Numbered from the stretch's first letter, positions 13,156 to 27,950 are shown. The stretch is 64,000 nucleotides of DNA from Niebla homalea (GCA_019925105.1 JAHGAU010000020.1:186001-250000); one strand, 5' to 3'. Made by a program: numbers and translations. The notes: generated by a model from the sequence alone, not told the origin.

Positions 13156-13308
13156 TCTTATGGACAAAAGTAACTATCCGGGGTAGGTAATAGCGCTTAA
13201 GGGTAAGCCGCTATTACCATATATAAGAAGGTAGTTTACCCGGGGGATCACCCCCAGGGGTAGGCCCTACCCCGGAGCCCTTGCTCCAGGGTAGGTACTG
13301 CCATAACA
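13131..13308 (-). repeat. TRIM terminal repeat, right copy (178 bp)
   Basis: Starts TATCAGGGTAATAACC and ends CCATAACA next to the TTAAG duplication. The A-box-like motif is at 13142-13155 on the minus strand. An inverted repeat (TATTACCCTGA at about 13103 against TCAGGGTAATA at about 13133) straddles its inner border and could fold into a hairpin in the transcript. Confidence 0.85.
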
Positions 13309-14912
13309 TTAAGTAAACTTTATATATAATTTAAACCTTTAAAACTTATATTAATCCTTAAGTTTTTTTTAAATTATATCCAGGCTTTTTATAATATTAA
13401 TTAAATATTTAATATTAATACCATAATAATTCTTTAAGGCTATATATACCTTAAGGGTATCTTTCTTTTTTAATTTTTAAAGGTTATTAATCGTTATTTA
13501 ATCTTTTATTTATTAATTTTACGATATTTATTGCCGTTAATTTATTAATAAAAAAATTAAACTTAAAGGAAACCTCCCTATAATAACGTTTTTTTTAATT
13601 ATTATCCTTAATAAAGTGTACGGAAGATAATATTAATAAGATATTAATTATATTATAATTATTAATAATATTTAAGTTTAACGACGTTTAATATATTAAA
13701 GACTTATTATTTAAAGGTAAAAAATAACTTATATTAAATAACGGTATCCAATTCTTAACGTTTATATTTAACTTAAAGATAATAGTATTTAATAAATTAA
13801 TTAAGGGTTTTTTAAACGCTTTTAAGCTGAAATTATTATAAGACTTCGGCGTATACGGTAATAAATAATCTTTATTTTCGACTTAATCTTTATTAATTAA
13901 ATTAAGACGGTTTTCCTTTCTTAAGTTTTTAAGTATAAAGGGAAAAAGGATATTTCATATATAATAATACTATTAAATAATAAAATTTAAATATTATACT
14001 TTATACGGGACTATTATATAATTTAAAATAATAAATAATATAAAGTTTTATTAATTAAAGTATTCTCTATTTTAATTAAAGTTAAAATAAAAATTTATAA
14101 TATACTATAACGTTATATATATACCCTTAAGATTACTATCCCTTTTTACTTAAAGGCCCTTAATCTCTATAATTAAAGCGTTTAAGTTTATTTTAATTAT
14201 TTTATTTTAATTTAAAAGCTTTAATCTTTATAATTTATAATAAGTAAGTTTATTTTAAGTTTAATTATTTATTAAAGAATTCTATAATTAATTCTTAACC
14301 CCCCTTTTTTAAGGATTAATCCTTATTTTAAGAAATTTAATTTTTAATTATTTATTCCGTCCCGTATTTATTTTTTAAAATTAAGTTTAAATAAATAATT
14401 TTAAGCCGTAATATATTTAAATCCAAATAATTTATCTTTAATTAATCTTAAAAAAATTCAATTTTAATATGGTTTTTAAGGCTTTAAATTTAATAGAATT
14501 CTATAGTATATTTAATATTTATTTAATATCTTAAATTTTTTATTTAAACCTTAATTAAGGCTTTACGTATATATATTAGCCTTAAGGGTTTTATGTTTTA
14601 GTTTTATTAATTTAATATTAGCTTAACTTTCCGGTATATAAGCGTTTACGGTCCTTAATAGGGCTAGGAAATAACGGTTTATATATTTTTATTAATAAAA
14701 CGTCCTCCTTTCTTAATTTAAGAATATAAGTAATTAAATAAGCTTCTCTATTTATAACCGTATTATTATACGCTTAATTAAATCGATTCTTAATAATCCA
14801 GCCTGCATATAGGTATCGTTTATAGGTATATTTTATACTATAAGTTTATTACCGTTTATAGGTTAAATTAAATATATTAAGAAAACGTTATTTAAGTACC
14901 TAGACGCGTAGT

Positions 14913-14926
14913 CCGGGCTTATAACC
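14913..14926 (-). other. A2 primer binding site, initiator-Met half-tRNA type
   Basis: On the minus strand GGTTATAAGCCCGG directly follows the 5' LTR. It is complementary, with one RIP-type change, to the 5' side of the anticodon stem-loop of initiator Met tRNA (GGGCTCATAACC). Drosophila copia is known to prime from such a half-tRNA. Confidence 0.7.
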
Positions 14927-15088
14927 TATTAAAATTAAGAGGTATAAGTTTCTTAATTATTATTATATATAGAAGTAAAACTATGTATAAAGCTTATACC
15001 GCTATCCTACTTGGGTCTAGCACGTCCGTTTTATCTAATCTGATCCGCGTCACGTGATCCCCCAAGTGGCGATCCTACATATTCAATA
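14927..15088 (-). repeat. A2 5' LTR (162 bp)
   Basis: Same repeat as in A1 and A3. It begins TATTAAAATTAAGAGG and ends ATTCAATA in plus-strand order. The half nearest 15088 (TCTGATCCGCGTCACGTGAT) is almost unmutated. Confidence 0.88.
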
Positions 15089-15093
15089 TATTA

Positions 15094-16192
15094 AGAAATT
15101 GAAAAAACCGTAAGCCGGAAATTTCCCGATTTACCCGGTTTATAGTTATGCTTTTAAGACCTGGGATTAAGCTAAAAAGCTTAAAAACGATATATCCGAA
15201 ATATTACCGGGTCGTATTATTACTTCCTTGTTAAGTGGAATCGGTCGTTATTATCCCGAATTTCTTATTACTTATTAGGTATAAGCTTTATTCCAACCCG
15301 CTTCTCGAAGGCCGCGATTTATTAATTAATAGGTAAATAAAGTAAGACGTTTAATAACGTTATAATAAATTGCTAAATAATTAATAGCTTATTTATATCG
15401 ATCGGTAACGGAAGAAATAGTTTTACTTACTGGAGTATAATTTAACGAGCTTTAACTACGATTTATTTAATAACTTGTTTATTCTTTACTTATAATAACA
15501 TTACGGGTATTAAAGAAGGTGTTAATCGAGAAGGCTATCGATTAAATAATAGGTAAAAGATTTTTCGTTAAGCCTTTACAATATATAACGGCCGTATAAA
15601 AGGAGTAGTTAGCTTTTATATAGTGGCTTTACGTCGTATCGCTTGCTTTTACTTCGGCTTAAGTCATAATTTGTTGGTGAGATCTTGGAGTATTATACGT
15701 AATAAAAGTATCTTTAATACTTTAAGTGGATTTTAAGGTTTTAACGGAAGGTATTTGGTAAGCGTCTTTAGAGGTGCGTAGCGTATATAGAAATCGTAAA
15801 TAATAAGGTAAATAGATAATTAAAAGCTAAATCGCGTATTTTATAAAAGTATTAAGGAGAGTGATTTAAACGAAAATAAAGCGATTTTAAAATAGGTAGA
15901 TAATGAGTTTAAAGATAAAGTAATTGATATATTAAACGTCCTACTAAAAGGCTTAAGTTTGGTGATTTATAATAAGTACTATAAATGGTTAGGTTTAAGC
16001 TGAGGTACGGTACGCAATGTATTACCGGAGTCGAATTTAAAGAGGCCTCTGGGTTTTATAGGCTTTAAATTATAACAAGATAATGGAATCGAGTACTTAT
16101 ATGTATAACGATATATAAAGGATCGAACCAGGAGCTATTGCTACCATTTATTAAGAAAGAGTGTATGTAATATGTATAATTGATTATCTAGC
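15094..16192 (+). pseudogene. Unrecognised single-frame ORF remnant, about 365 codons
   Basis: One plus-strand frame runs for roughly 365 codons with no frameshift. Its stops are mainly TAA or TAG, as expected where RIP hit Gln or Trp codons. Readable parts include FIPTRFSKAAIY, GIKEGVNREGYRL, VALRRIACFYFGLSHNLL and DRTRSYCYHLLRKSVCNM. GC is clearly higher than in the flanking transposons, as in single- or low-copy DNA. I do not recognise the family. It lies between copia copy A2 and the truncated gypsy G. It could be a degraded host gene or the ORF of an unfamiliar mobile element. No start codon can be chosen. Confidence 0.4.
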
Positions 16193-16311
16193 TAGGTAGG
16201 TGGTTATGGATTTGAGTGAGTGCGCGTTAAGACCCCCGCGGAAGCTACCCGCTATGCTTATGCATACCGTAAGCCGTGATGAGAACTGCGTTCTATAACA
16301 GGAGTCTTATT
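16193..16311. other. GC-richer spacer, possible LTR-like fragment
   Basis: This short stretch keeps normal composition (for example CCCCCGCGGAAGCTACCCGC) and ends TTCTATAACA just before the gypsy G remnant. It could be the end of a solo LTR, but I could not find a partner copy or a TSD. No gene is visible. Confidence 0.3.
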
Positions 16312-17158
16312 TTTTAATATTACTTTATTATTTATTTTGTAGAATAAGTTCGTACTTTAATCCAATAAGTCGGCGGAATACCGGCGGATAATAACTATTA
16401 ATTATTAATTATTACTTACTTTAAAAAATATTTAAGTTATTATCTTATAAAAAGAAATTCAATAGTTATTTAAAAGGCCTTATAAGGAGTTTAAACCGAT
16501 TAAATTACTTATTAAGGATTTATAGGTTATTAATACGTTTATATATAAAATTAAGAACGATAATATAACGCTAATATATTCTTATTAAGGTTATAATAAA
16601 GCTTAAAACCTCGATTTAAATAACCTTATTATTTATAAGGGCCGTATATACGTTTCCCGCGATAAAGTAATTAAAGAAAAGTTAATTAATAAGTAACCCG
16701 TTAACGGGCCACTTTAAAGTTAATAAGACTTATAAGATTTTAACCCGTAAATATTATTAGAATAAATTACGGGCTTAAGTTAATAATTATATTAAAACGT
16801 ATAATACTTATTAAAAGATAAAAATATTACGTTACCGCCTTTATAATGAATTTATTTTATTTTTTAACCGATTATACCTTAAAAAGAACTTAATATAAAC
16901 TTTATTATTAATTTACTTATAAATAAAATTAAAGGTAATAGTTATAATTCAATTTTAATAATCGTAAATAAATATATAAAAATATATAAATATTTCCCCG
17001 TTATAAAATAAATTAATATTATTATATTAACGGACTTTTTTTTTAAAGAAATTATATTACGGTATAATACGCCGGTTAAAATTATAATTAATTATAAATC
17101 TTTATTTATTAATAAATTCTAAAGATTAATATATTATTATATAAAGATAAAGCATAAG
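16312..17158 (+). pseudogene. Gypsy element G: zinc-binding and integrase core remnant (part 1)
   Basis: The plus strand encodes a degraded gypsy integrase. The H2C2-type region lies at about 16,650-16,830, followed by the core with SILIIVNKYIKIYKYFP and LTDFFFKEIILRYNTPV, which fits the Ty3/gypsy pattern ILVIVDR-T-K. The Asp of that motif has become Asn. Reverse transcriptase, gag and the 5' LTR are missing upstream. The frame stops at the C insertion and resumes exactly at 40777, giving KHKLNTVF across the joint. G is thus the oldest layer of the nested stack. Confidence 0.75.
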
Positions 17159-17296
17159 TGTCAGAAGTGCAGAAGGCAAAGACTTCGGCTATTACCAAAA
17201 GGGGGCTAGCCTACTTCCTGGACTTCTTATAGATAGATATCGCTTAGCACCTTATATAGTACTTAATTAAGCAAATTATACCCTATTATTTTAACA
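17159..17296 (+). repeat. C 5' LTR (138 bp)
   Basis: Begins TGTCAGAAGTGCAGAAGG and ends TTTTAACA. It contains a well-preserved middle (GGGGGCTAGCCTACTTCC) shared with the 3' copy. Confidence 0.92.
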
Positions 17297-17310
17297 GGTT
17301 ATAAGCCCGG
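17297..17310 (+). other. C primer binding site, initiator-Met half-tRNA type
   Basis: GGTTATAAGCCCGG directly follows the LTR. It matches the complement of GGGCTCATAACC in the anticodon arm of initiator Met tRNA, with one RIP-type G-to-A change. Confidence 0.72.
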
Positions 17311-19904
<2,594 letters not shown>

Positions 19905-19977
19905 AGTTTTAACCCGGTTAAAGTTTAATCCTTAAATTAAGCCCGATTTAAGCTTAATTTAAACCTAAAAAAAGACT

Positions 19978-20113
19978 GGTTCGAGACCGGTTTAAGCCCG
20001 GTTCGGACCCGGCTTAATCCGGGCTTAAGCCAGTTATTTACTTGAATACGGTTTTCTATAACCGGTAACCGGTTCGAACCGGGTTTGGACCGGGTTTGCC
20101 CTGGGTTTAAACC
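19978..20113. repeat. E1 left array of 11 bp units
   Basis: Two runs of 11 bp units, 19978-20033 and 20081-20113, share the pattern GG(T/C)TT(T/C)(A/G)(A/G)(A/G)CC. Several contain the palindrome GGTTTAAACC. Weaker units extend left to about 19911. The spacing equals about one DNA helix turn. Confidence 0.7.
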
Positions 20114-20288
20114 CGGTATAAACCAGGTAATATACCGGGTTTAAACCTTAAAAAATTTGAAATTTTAAAAAGTTATTACCGGAGGATTAATTTACTTAAT
20201 TACTTTAATAAAACCCTTCATATTACGGGAAAAATACCCCCGTAATAACCTTAATTAATGTTACCTCCTTTTAAGTAAGTTACCTGAA

Positions 20289-20450
20289 TTAATAAGGGTA
20301 ATAAGGGTAATAAGGGTAATAAGGGTAATGAGGGTGATGAGGGTGACGAGGGTGACGAGGGTGATAAGGGTAATAAGGGTGATGAGGGCGACGAGGGTAA
20401 CGAGGGTGATGAGGGTGATGAGGGTGATAAGGGTAAAAATAATGAAGGTC
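20289..20450. repeat. E1 minisatellite 1, 9 bp units
   Basis: Units GGGTAATAA and GGGTGATGA repeat about 18 times with C/T and G/A variation. The translation is low-complexity (Tyr/His/Pro on the minus strand), so it is not treated as a gene. Confidence 0.9.
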
Positions 20451-20474
20451 GGGCCTTACATCAGGTATAAGGAG

Positions 20475-20585
20475 GCCTTGCTTAGCTCTTAGGTTCTCCA
20501 TCCAAATCACGGTGTCTTTGGGCCTGTTGCGGTGGGGGCATATAGGCATCAGGCGTCACCTCTTGCTGAAGGGTTTGCTGAGGGT
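20475..20585 (-). other. E-family conserved core block (copy in E1)
   Basis: About 110 bp are closely similar to 57005-57115 in E2, although the tandem repeats on either side are unrelated. On the minus strand the block reads MPICPHRNRPKDTVIWMENL without a stop. E2 reads the same peptide with conservative changes and a RIP-type Trp-to-stop change. The conserved frame suggests a former exon or short protein, or else a recognition sequence. I do not recognise the peptide. Confidence 0.65.
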
Positions 20586-20915
<330 letters not shown>

Positions 20916-20916
20916 A

Positions 20917-21105
20917 GGGTGGTGAGTGAGGGTGGTGAGTGAGGGTGGTGAGTGAGGGTGGTGAGTGAGGGTGGTGAGTGAGGGTGGTGAGTGAGGGGGG
21001 TGAGTGAGGGTGGTGAGTGAGGGTGGTGAGTGAGGGTGGTGAGTGAGGGTGGTGAGTGAGGGTGGTGAGTGAGGGTGGTGAGTGAGGGTGGTGAGTGAGG
21101 GTAAT
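20917..21105 (+). repeat. E1 minisatellite 3, 13 bp units
   Basis: About 14 copies of GGGTGGTGAGTGA, followed to about 21,260 by a degenerate GGTAA-rich tail. It probably arose by expansion of the neighbouring hexamer array. Confidence 0.92.
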
Positions 21106-21433
21106 GAGTGGTAAGGGTGGTAATAAGTAAAAGTGCAGGTGCAGCTGCTAAGGCAAGTACAGGGGCAAGTGCCGGGGTAAATGCGGGTGGTAAGTGAGGT
21201 AATAAGTAAAGGTAATAAGTAATAACGGTGGTAAGGGGTAAAGTAATAGGTAAGGGTAATAAGTAAATAACGGTAATAAATAAAAAGAGTAAATAAAATT
21301 AAGTTATTATATATAAATAGCTTAATAAAATATAGGATTTTTAATAAACGGAAATATTCCGCGTATTAAAAATTTAATTATAAACTTAAAAAAATATTAA
21401 CTTAGAACCTAAAACCGGTTTTAAACCGTTTTA

Positions 21434-21533
21434 AATCCACCTTGAACCCACCTTAAACCCACCTTGAACCCACCTCGAACCCACCTTGAACCCACCTTAA
21501 ACCCACTTTAAACCCAGCTTAAAACCTCGAACC
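21434..21533. repeat. E1 right array of 11 bp units
   Basis: Eight tandem units of AACCCACCTTG with C/T variants (AACCCACCTCG, AACCCACTTTA, AACCCAGCTTA), then CGAACC. In reverse complement (GGGTTCAAGGT) they match the left array pattern, so the two ends are inverted relative to each other. Confidence 0.85.
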
Positions 21534-21957
21534 AGATTACACCCATTTTTTCCCGGTTATTTATTAAGCTTTAAAATCCTGGGGTGGTCCCTTAAGTATC
21601 CTTTTTATCCTTAATAATATTTTTAATTTTATTAATTTTAAATAGCTATAACGAGCCGGTTATCCTTTTAAATAAAATAATAACCCGGAGGATTTAAATA
21701 TATTTATCGGCCGTAACGGTATTTTTATAAAACTCTTATTAACGGCTTTCTATTTTCTTAAAGTTAATATTAAAGTTATTAATGGTTTAATACCCGTGGC
21801 CCTATATGTTATTACCGTAAATTAAAAAGCCATAAAATATTAATATAAGGTAATAAAATATATAAAGGAGTAAAATATTAAGCTTTTACCGGAAACGGTA
21901 ACCGGTATTAACCTTTTTAATCCACCGGATTTATTAAAGGACTATAAGTACGTTATT

Positions 21958-22109
21958 TCTTGAAATGTGAGGTGTAAGTTGCTTGATTATTTCCTAAGTA
22001 TAAAAGTGCGACTAAGTACTCCTGCATCCCAGTTATCCCAATCAGGTCTAGCTTTGGATTATATTTAATCTACCCGATTGCTGGGTAATTAATATAAGTA
22101 CTTTTAATA
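21958..22109 (-). repeat. B1 3' LTR (152 bp)
   Basis: Begins TCTTGAAATGTGAGGTG and ends CTTTTAATA in plus order. It is well preserved, and nearly identical to the reverse complement of 37103-37254. Confidence 0.93.
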
Positions 22110-22599
22110 TTCCCTTTCGAGCTTTGGTATATTTATTATTTTATATTTATTATTTACTTATAATACTTTATATAAGCTTTAATCTTTATATAACGTATAC
22201 CCTATTTATATAATATTTTTTTATAAGTTATTAAAGCTTTTTTATAATAATAATCTTTACTCCCCTATAATAATAGTTTTTACTTTTTTATAGCGGTAAT
22301 CCTTTATAATAAAATACCTTAAAAGATTATACTTATAGTCTTAACTATATAGTACTTACTCCTTTGGATTAAAGCCAACGTAATAACGGCGAGCTCCTTT
22401 ATATCGTAAATTATCCTTTAATAACCCCCCGGGGTATATGATTTTATTTAAGTATACTTTAGGGTAAGTATCGTTTTTTGCGATTTACCCCCCTTTTAAA
22501 ATATTTTTTTAACCTTTTTACTTTATATATTAAATTTATATTAAAACGTACCTTTAGGTTCTTTAAGATTAATAATGGCCTCTTTATAAGTAATTTAAA

Positions 22600-25500
22600 G
22601 TTTACTTTATAAATAGCTTAAAACTTATCCTATAAATAGCTTAAAGTTAAAACTATAAGGCCGTTAATATTATTAGCGAGGCTTTAATCGGTATAAAAAC
22701 GTTCCGGGGGTATTTTAAGGTTAAGTACCTTACGGAACCTTTTAAAGGGTTAATATAATAAAGGCTTTATTAAACTATTAACGACTTACTTATACGTCGG
22801 GATATACTTTAAATCTACCCGGTTATTTTTTATAACTTCTTAAAATTAATATTATTAAATACTTATATACTTAATCCGGGTATAGAAAACGGGGTTCTTA
22901 ATAAGAGTTATAACGCCCTGGTTATCTCCGTAAATAATAACGGCGGAAAGGTTCCCGGCTTAATATAGCCTGATTTTACTTAAAAGTTACTTAAGCTATA
23001 AAGCTTTTTTAATTATCTATATTTATCTTATATATTCCGCTTTATAAATAAAAAGGGTAACCGTGATTTAACGCTTAAATTATTAATTAATCATAATATT
23101 TTTAATATTAAATACGTAGCCCGTAATAAACCTCCGGGTTAAATTTATAGTAAAATTAAAGTTAATATAATTATTAAGAGCTTTTAATTTATCTTAATAT
23201 ATTAATTAAAAAGTAATAATAATACGGAGGTAACGTAAAATTCTTTTTATTAACTTTTAATAATATTTAATAAAATTTAAGGTATATTGGTTAATTATTA
23301 AGATAAAGTAAGTAATATTTAAGCAAGTTTTAAGTATAATATATATTAAAGAACTTATAACCGATTAATATTTCTTCTGGAATATCGGGTCGGCCTTATA
23401 ACCTTTAAATATAAACTTTAATTTATATTTTAACTTTATAAGGATATATATAAACGTAATATCTTATTACTTATATTCCTTAATAACTTTTTTTATATAA
23501 ATTTTTTAATTAAGTTAAAGCGTTTTATTTTAACGGTTTCTTATAATAATTATATTTAAATAATAATAAATTAACCTTAAATTAAATATACGGAATTAAT
23601 TATTAAGTATTTTTTTTAAGGTTATAATATTTTCCTTAAACGGATTAATAATTAAGATATTATTTACGTAAAGAGTTATAATCGTCTTATTTCCGAAATA
23701 TATAAAAATATAATAATCCGTAAGTATCGGTTTAAACCCTTATTTCTTTATAAAGGTAAAGAAGTAATAATATTATAATTAAGGGGATTATTTTAATTTA
23801 TAAAGGGCCTTATTAAGCTTATAATATATATTTATACCCTTTATTTAATTATAAAATTACTTTATATAGATTTCTTCTTTAATTAAATTATAAAAAAAGG
23901 CCGTTTTTATATTTATTTATTTTAAGTTTTAATTATTAACCGTTATTAATATAAAAAGTACCTTATAATTTATAGGCTTTATTATTAAAGTAAAAGTTTT
24001 ATTATAATTAATATTTTCCCGTTATTTATAGTTATAGATTACTTAATGGGTTTTATATTAAATAATTAAACCGTTAACGTCTCTTTTAAAAGTATAAACC
24101 TATTATTTTTTTAAAATAATTATATCCGGAAGTATAATATACTTAAATATAAATATTTAAATATTATTTTTAATATAAAAGTTATATTTATCCTTTTCCA
24201 TTAATTATTAATTTATTTTATAATAAGTATTTTTTATAATTTCTTAATAAGTTTTTAACTTAAATAATTCCGGTTTACTCTTAAATAATATTAACGTTAA
24301 GTAATAAATATCCTTTTCTTTATTTAAAATAATTATATTAATAAAAATAAATAATAAATTTAAAGATATATTCCGGAACTTTAAATACTTAAGGATTTTA
24401 AGCTTAAAATTATTTTAAAGGATAATTTTAATTTCCTTCTGCGATTTATTAAATTATTATTCATTTTAATTATATTAAGTTTAAAAATAATTTCCTTATT
24501 TTTTAGCTAAAACTATATTACTTATAAGTATATCGTTTAAAATATTATTAATAAAGGCGTTATTATAAATTTAATTTTTATAATTTTCCTTTAAAATAAA
24601 GACTTATTAAAATTATATATTTTTTTTTAAACGTTAAATTTTTTCCGTTAAAATATTTTTATTAAAATTATTTAATAGAATAATCTTTTATTCCTTAATA
24701 TAAACGTTATAAATTTATTTTATTTTTTTATTAAAAGTTTATACTTAAAAATTAAAAACCTAATATATCTTAATAATCTTATTATTATAATTTAATAAAA
24801 TAAATAAATCGGCTTTTTTATTTAAGGAAATTTAATACTTTATAATCTTAATTTATATTAATAACTTAATTATTTATAAGTATAATAAATTTAATTTTTA
24901 ATTATATTATATTTAATATAAAATAATTTTCTTTTTTAAGTTAAACGTAAATTTTTTTATAATAAAGTAATTAATAATTATAATAATTTTTAATTATAAA
25001 CTCTTAAATAAGTTTATATTATAAATTATTATATAAATCCGTTTTTTAATTTTTTAATTAAATTTTTTACTTATGGGGTTTTATTTAAGGTTATTTTATA
25101 CCGTTAATTTATAAATAATATTATAGTTTTTAAGGTAATCTTAAAAGTTTTTTAATATATATTTATTTCCGTTATTTATTTACAAACGTTTAATTTTCCG
25201 GTTAATAATTATATATTTAATTTAAAATTATTTAAATTTACGGATTACGTTTAATTTATAAATTATTAAATAAACTTTTAATATATAAATAAAATTATCC
25301 CAGAAAATAATAAAATATTTAATTATATTAAAGCTTATTAACTTAATAAGTTCTATAATATTTAAATAAATAAACTTTAATAAAGTTATTTTTAACTTAA
25401 AATATCTTTTATAAAGTTAAAAAGTTATTTTATTAAAAATATAATATATATATATAACCTTTTTAAGGGCTTTTTTACTCTTTTTATTTACGTTTAAAGG

Positions 25501-27950
25501 ATATCCTTATTAATATTTTAATTAACTTAATAATAAATTAAAGGTTAAAATATTTTATCCTTATATATTAAGTTAATATATCGTTTAATACGTTAAATAC
25601 TATTATTATTAATTAAGGTAATATTTAGAAATTTAATATAAAAAGTTATCCTTACCGGGAATATATAAATTTATTAAGTTTTTTAATTATTATCCGTTTA
25701 ACCCGGGAAGTTATTATTTTAATTTTGTTATTTAAAAATTAAATCTTTAAAAAAGATTTATTTTATTATTAAGGGAATAAATAAAATTTAAAAACTTAAT
25801 TATTACCTTTTTCTTATTAATATTATAAATTATTTAAGTAATATTAATACCGTTAATATAATTAATTTACGTTAAATTTAATTTTAAATATATTATTTAA
25901 TAAGATTAAAGATTATTATTAAAGAATTCTTTTTAATTAAAAAAATATTTATTATAATTATTATTTAAAATTATTAACTTTTATAAATTAATTAAATTAA
26001 CAAATATTATTATATATTTAAGTTTAACGTTTATATTTATTATATTATAAACCTCCTTTAAAATTAATAAATTTACCGGTATAATAATAATAATAATTTC
26101 TTTAATCTTTAGCTTCTTTAACCCCCGGTATAATATTTTAATCCTTTTCTTAAAATAATAAATTTAATAATTATTTTTTAAGTATTTATTATTATAATTT
26201 TTTATAATATAATAATTATATTTTTAATTATTATATTTAATAAAAAACCGCTTATTATTAACCTTTAAAATTATTAAATAATATTATAAAATAATATTAA
26301 TATAAACTATATTAACTTATAATTCTTTATTAATAACTTTTAATATAACTTTATTAAAATTAAAAGAATTTTAACGTAAAATAATTTAATTTTAAATTAA
26401 ATTAATAAAAAAATATTATTAATTTTTATTAAAATTAAATAAGAAAAATTAAATAATTATTAAATTAAAAATTTTATATAACTTATTAATAATTAATATT
26501 TTAATAATATATTTACGGAATTTACGGGTAAATTAATTAATTATTTTATTTAAATTTTTTATTATTATTTTAAATTTCCGGGTTAACTTAATATATAAGT
26601 TTAAACCTTAAAATTTAAAATAAATAATAAGAGTAATCTAAATTTCTTTAATTATATTTAATTTATTTATAAAATAATATATATTATTTTTATAATAAAT
26701 TTTAATAACTATAATAATTTTAAGTTTATTCTTAATAATTATAAGCTTATAAAAATTATTAAAAATTAATTAATTTTTAACTTACCGATATTATAATATT
26801 TATTAACGTTATTTAATTAATAACGGAATTATATTAAAAAAGAAACTTTTAAAGGTTAAATCTTTAATTTTAAAAATTATTTTTAATAAAAAAATAGAAA
26901 CTTAAAGTCCTTAAATTAATATTTATATATAAAGAAATATTAATTACTTAATTAAAATTAAACTTAAAATTAAAATTAAATAAAAAGTTTAATAAGTTTT
27001 TTAATTTTAACGATTTTAATTTTAATTAATACTTAATTAATAAGTTATTTAAAAATAAAGGATATTCCGTATTAAATAACGGGATTTAACCTTTTACTTT
27101 TAAACGGAACTTAAAGATTAATTTATTAAACAATAATATTAAAAACTCTTTAAAAATTTTTAAATTAAAGTTATTATAAGACTTCGGCGTAAATAAAGGT
27201 AAATATTCTTTATTTACGTCTTTAATTACCTTTTAAATAGTCTTTTGGTTTTCTTTTTAATGGTTTTTTAAATAAAAGTAAAAGAATTTACTTTTAATTT
27301 AATAGTAAAAAGCAATAAAAGGATTTTTATATTAATAAAATAAAATAATAATATACTTAAGGGTTTTAATAATAAAATTTAAATTTTAAATAAAGTTTAA
27401 TTTATTTTAATTAATAATAAATTAAAACTTTATAAATATTTAAATTATTTTTATATTTTTTAAAATTATTTATTTTTTTTATACTTAATATAATATAGAG
27501 AATTATTTTCTATAATTAATTACCGCTTTTTATTTTAAAAATTATAATTTTTATTTATAATTATTTTACTTTTAATTTTTTGGGCGTTAATTAAATTAAA
27601 TAATTTTCCGGGTTAATTATAATATAAAGGATTTAATAATTAATTCTTAACCTTTTTTTTTAAAACGTAAAATCTTAATTTAAATAAATAAACTTCTTTT
27701 TTTTTAAATTTAATCCTTAAAAATAATTTTAATTAAGTAATTTTAAAGGTAAAATTAAATCGTATTTTTACTATATAATTAAAGTTATTATCTTAAAAAT
27801 AAAATTTTTTATTATAAAAAGTAAAAGTTTAAAGTTTTTTAATTTTATAACGTTTTATAATCCTTATAAAAGGTTTTAATTAAATAATTTTAACGGCGGA
27901 ATAAAATTAAAAATCCTTTAAATTATAAAAAGAATTTAAATTAAATAAAA
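22600..27950 (-). pseudogene. B1 gag-pol remnant
   Basis: The copia polyprotein lies on the minus strand. The reverse transcriptase active site reads YVNN at 23659-23670, in the context DYYIFIYFGNKTI...NNILIINPFK (quoted in parts). Both Asp of the YVDD box have become Asn. Integrase lies towards higher coordinates, as in copia. The sequence is colinear with B2 in inverted orientation. Stops are abundant, and only the most conserved motifs can be read. Confidence 0.65.

Larger units (their letters stand above)
12251..13308 (-). mobile_element. TRIM-type non-autonomous terminal-repeat retroelement, TSD TTAAG
   Basis: A 1,058 bp GC-rich element, barely touched by RIP, sits in the RIP-saturated A2. 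Direct terminal repeats of 175 and 178 bp (12251-12425 and 13131-13308) begin TGTCAGG and end CCATAACA, so TG...CA. The TSD TTAAG flanks it at 12246-12250 and 13309-13313. The interior (about 700 bp) has no retrotransposon protein but does have a four-fold minisatellite. A purine-rich tract (minus strand AGGAGAGGGGA, 12429-12439) lies three bases from the left repeat, suggesting minus-strand orientation. No clear primer binding site was seen. It must depend on enzymes from another LTR element. Confidence 0.85.
9715..14300 (-). pseudogene. A2 gag-pol remnant (gag, integrase, start of reverse transcriptase)
   Basis: Colinear, on the minus strand, with A3 gag, integrase and the first part of reverse transcriptase. 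It is split at 12246-12313 by the TRIM element and its 5 bp TSD. RIP stop codons occur throughout. The catalytic YVDD region of reverse transcriptase lies beyond the truncation and is missing. Function is inferred from colinearity with A3 and A1, where the motifs are readable. Confidence 0.65.
9703..15088 (-). mobile_element. Copia-type LTR retrotransposon A2, 3' truncated
   Basis: A2 matches complete copy A3 from its 5' LTR (14927-15088) down to a point inside reverse transcriptase, which corresponds to about 48,100 in A3. At that point A1 abuts it. After removing the 1,058 bp TRIM insertion the retained length (about 4.3 kb) agrees with the matching part of A3. The RNase H part and 3' LTR are absent from the window. 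A2 is the older partner of the A1/A2 pair. All reading frames are broken. Confidence 0.8.

Noticed and set aside
16168..16300. Solo LTR (TG...CA) before gypsy G
   Set aside because: No second copy in the window and no convincing flanking duplication.
20917..21105. Possible CRISPR array
   Set aside because: The 13 bp units are directly contiguous without unique spacers, and the genome context is eukaryotic.
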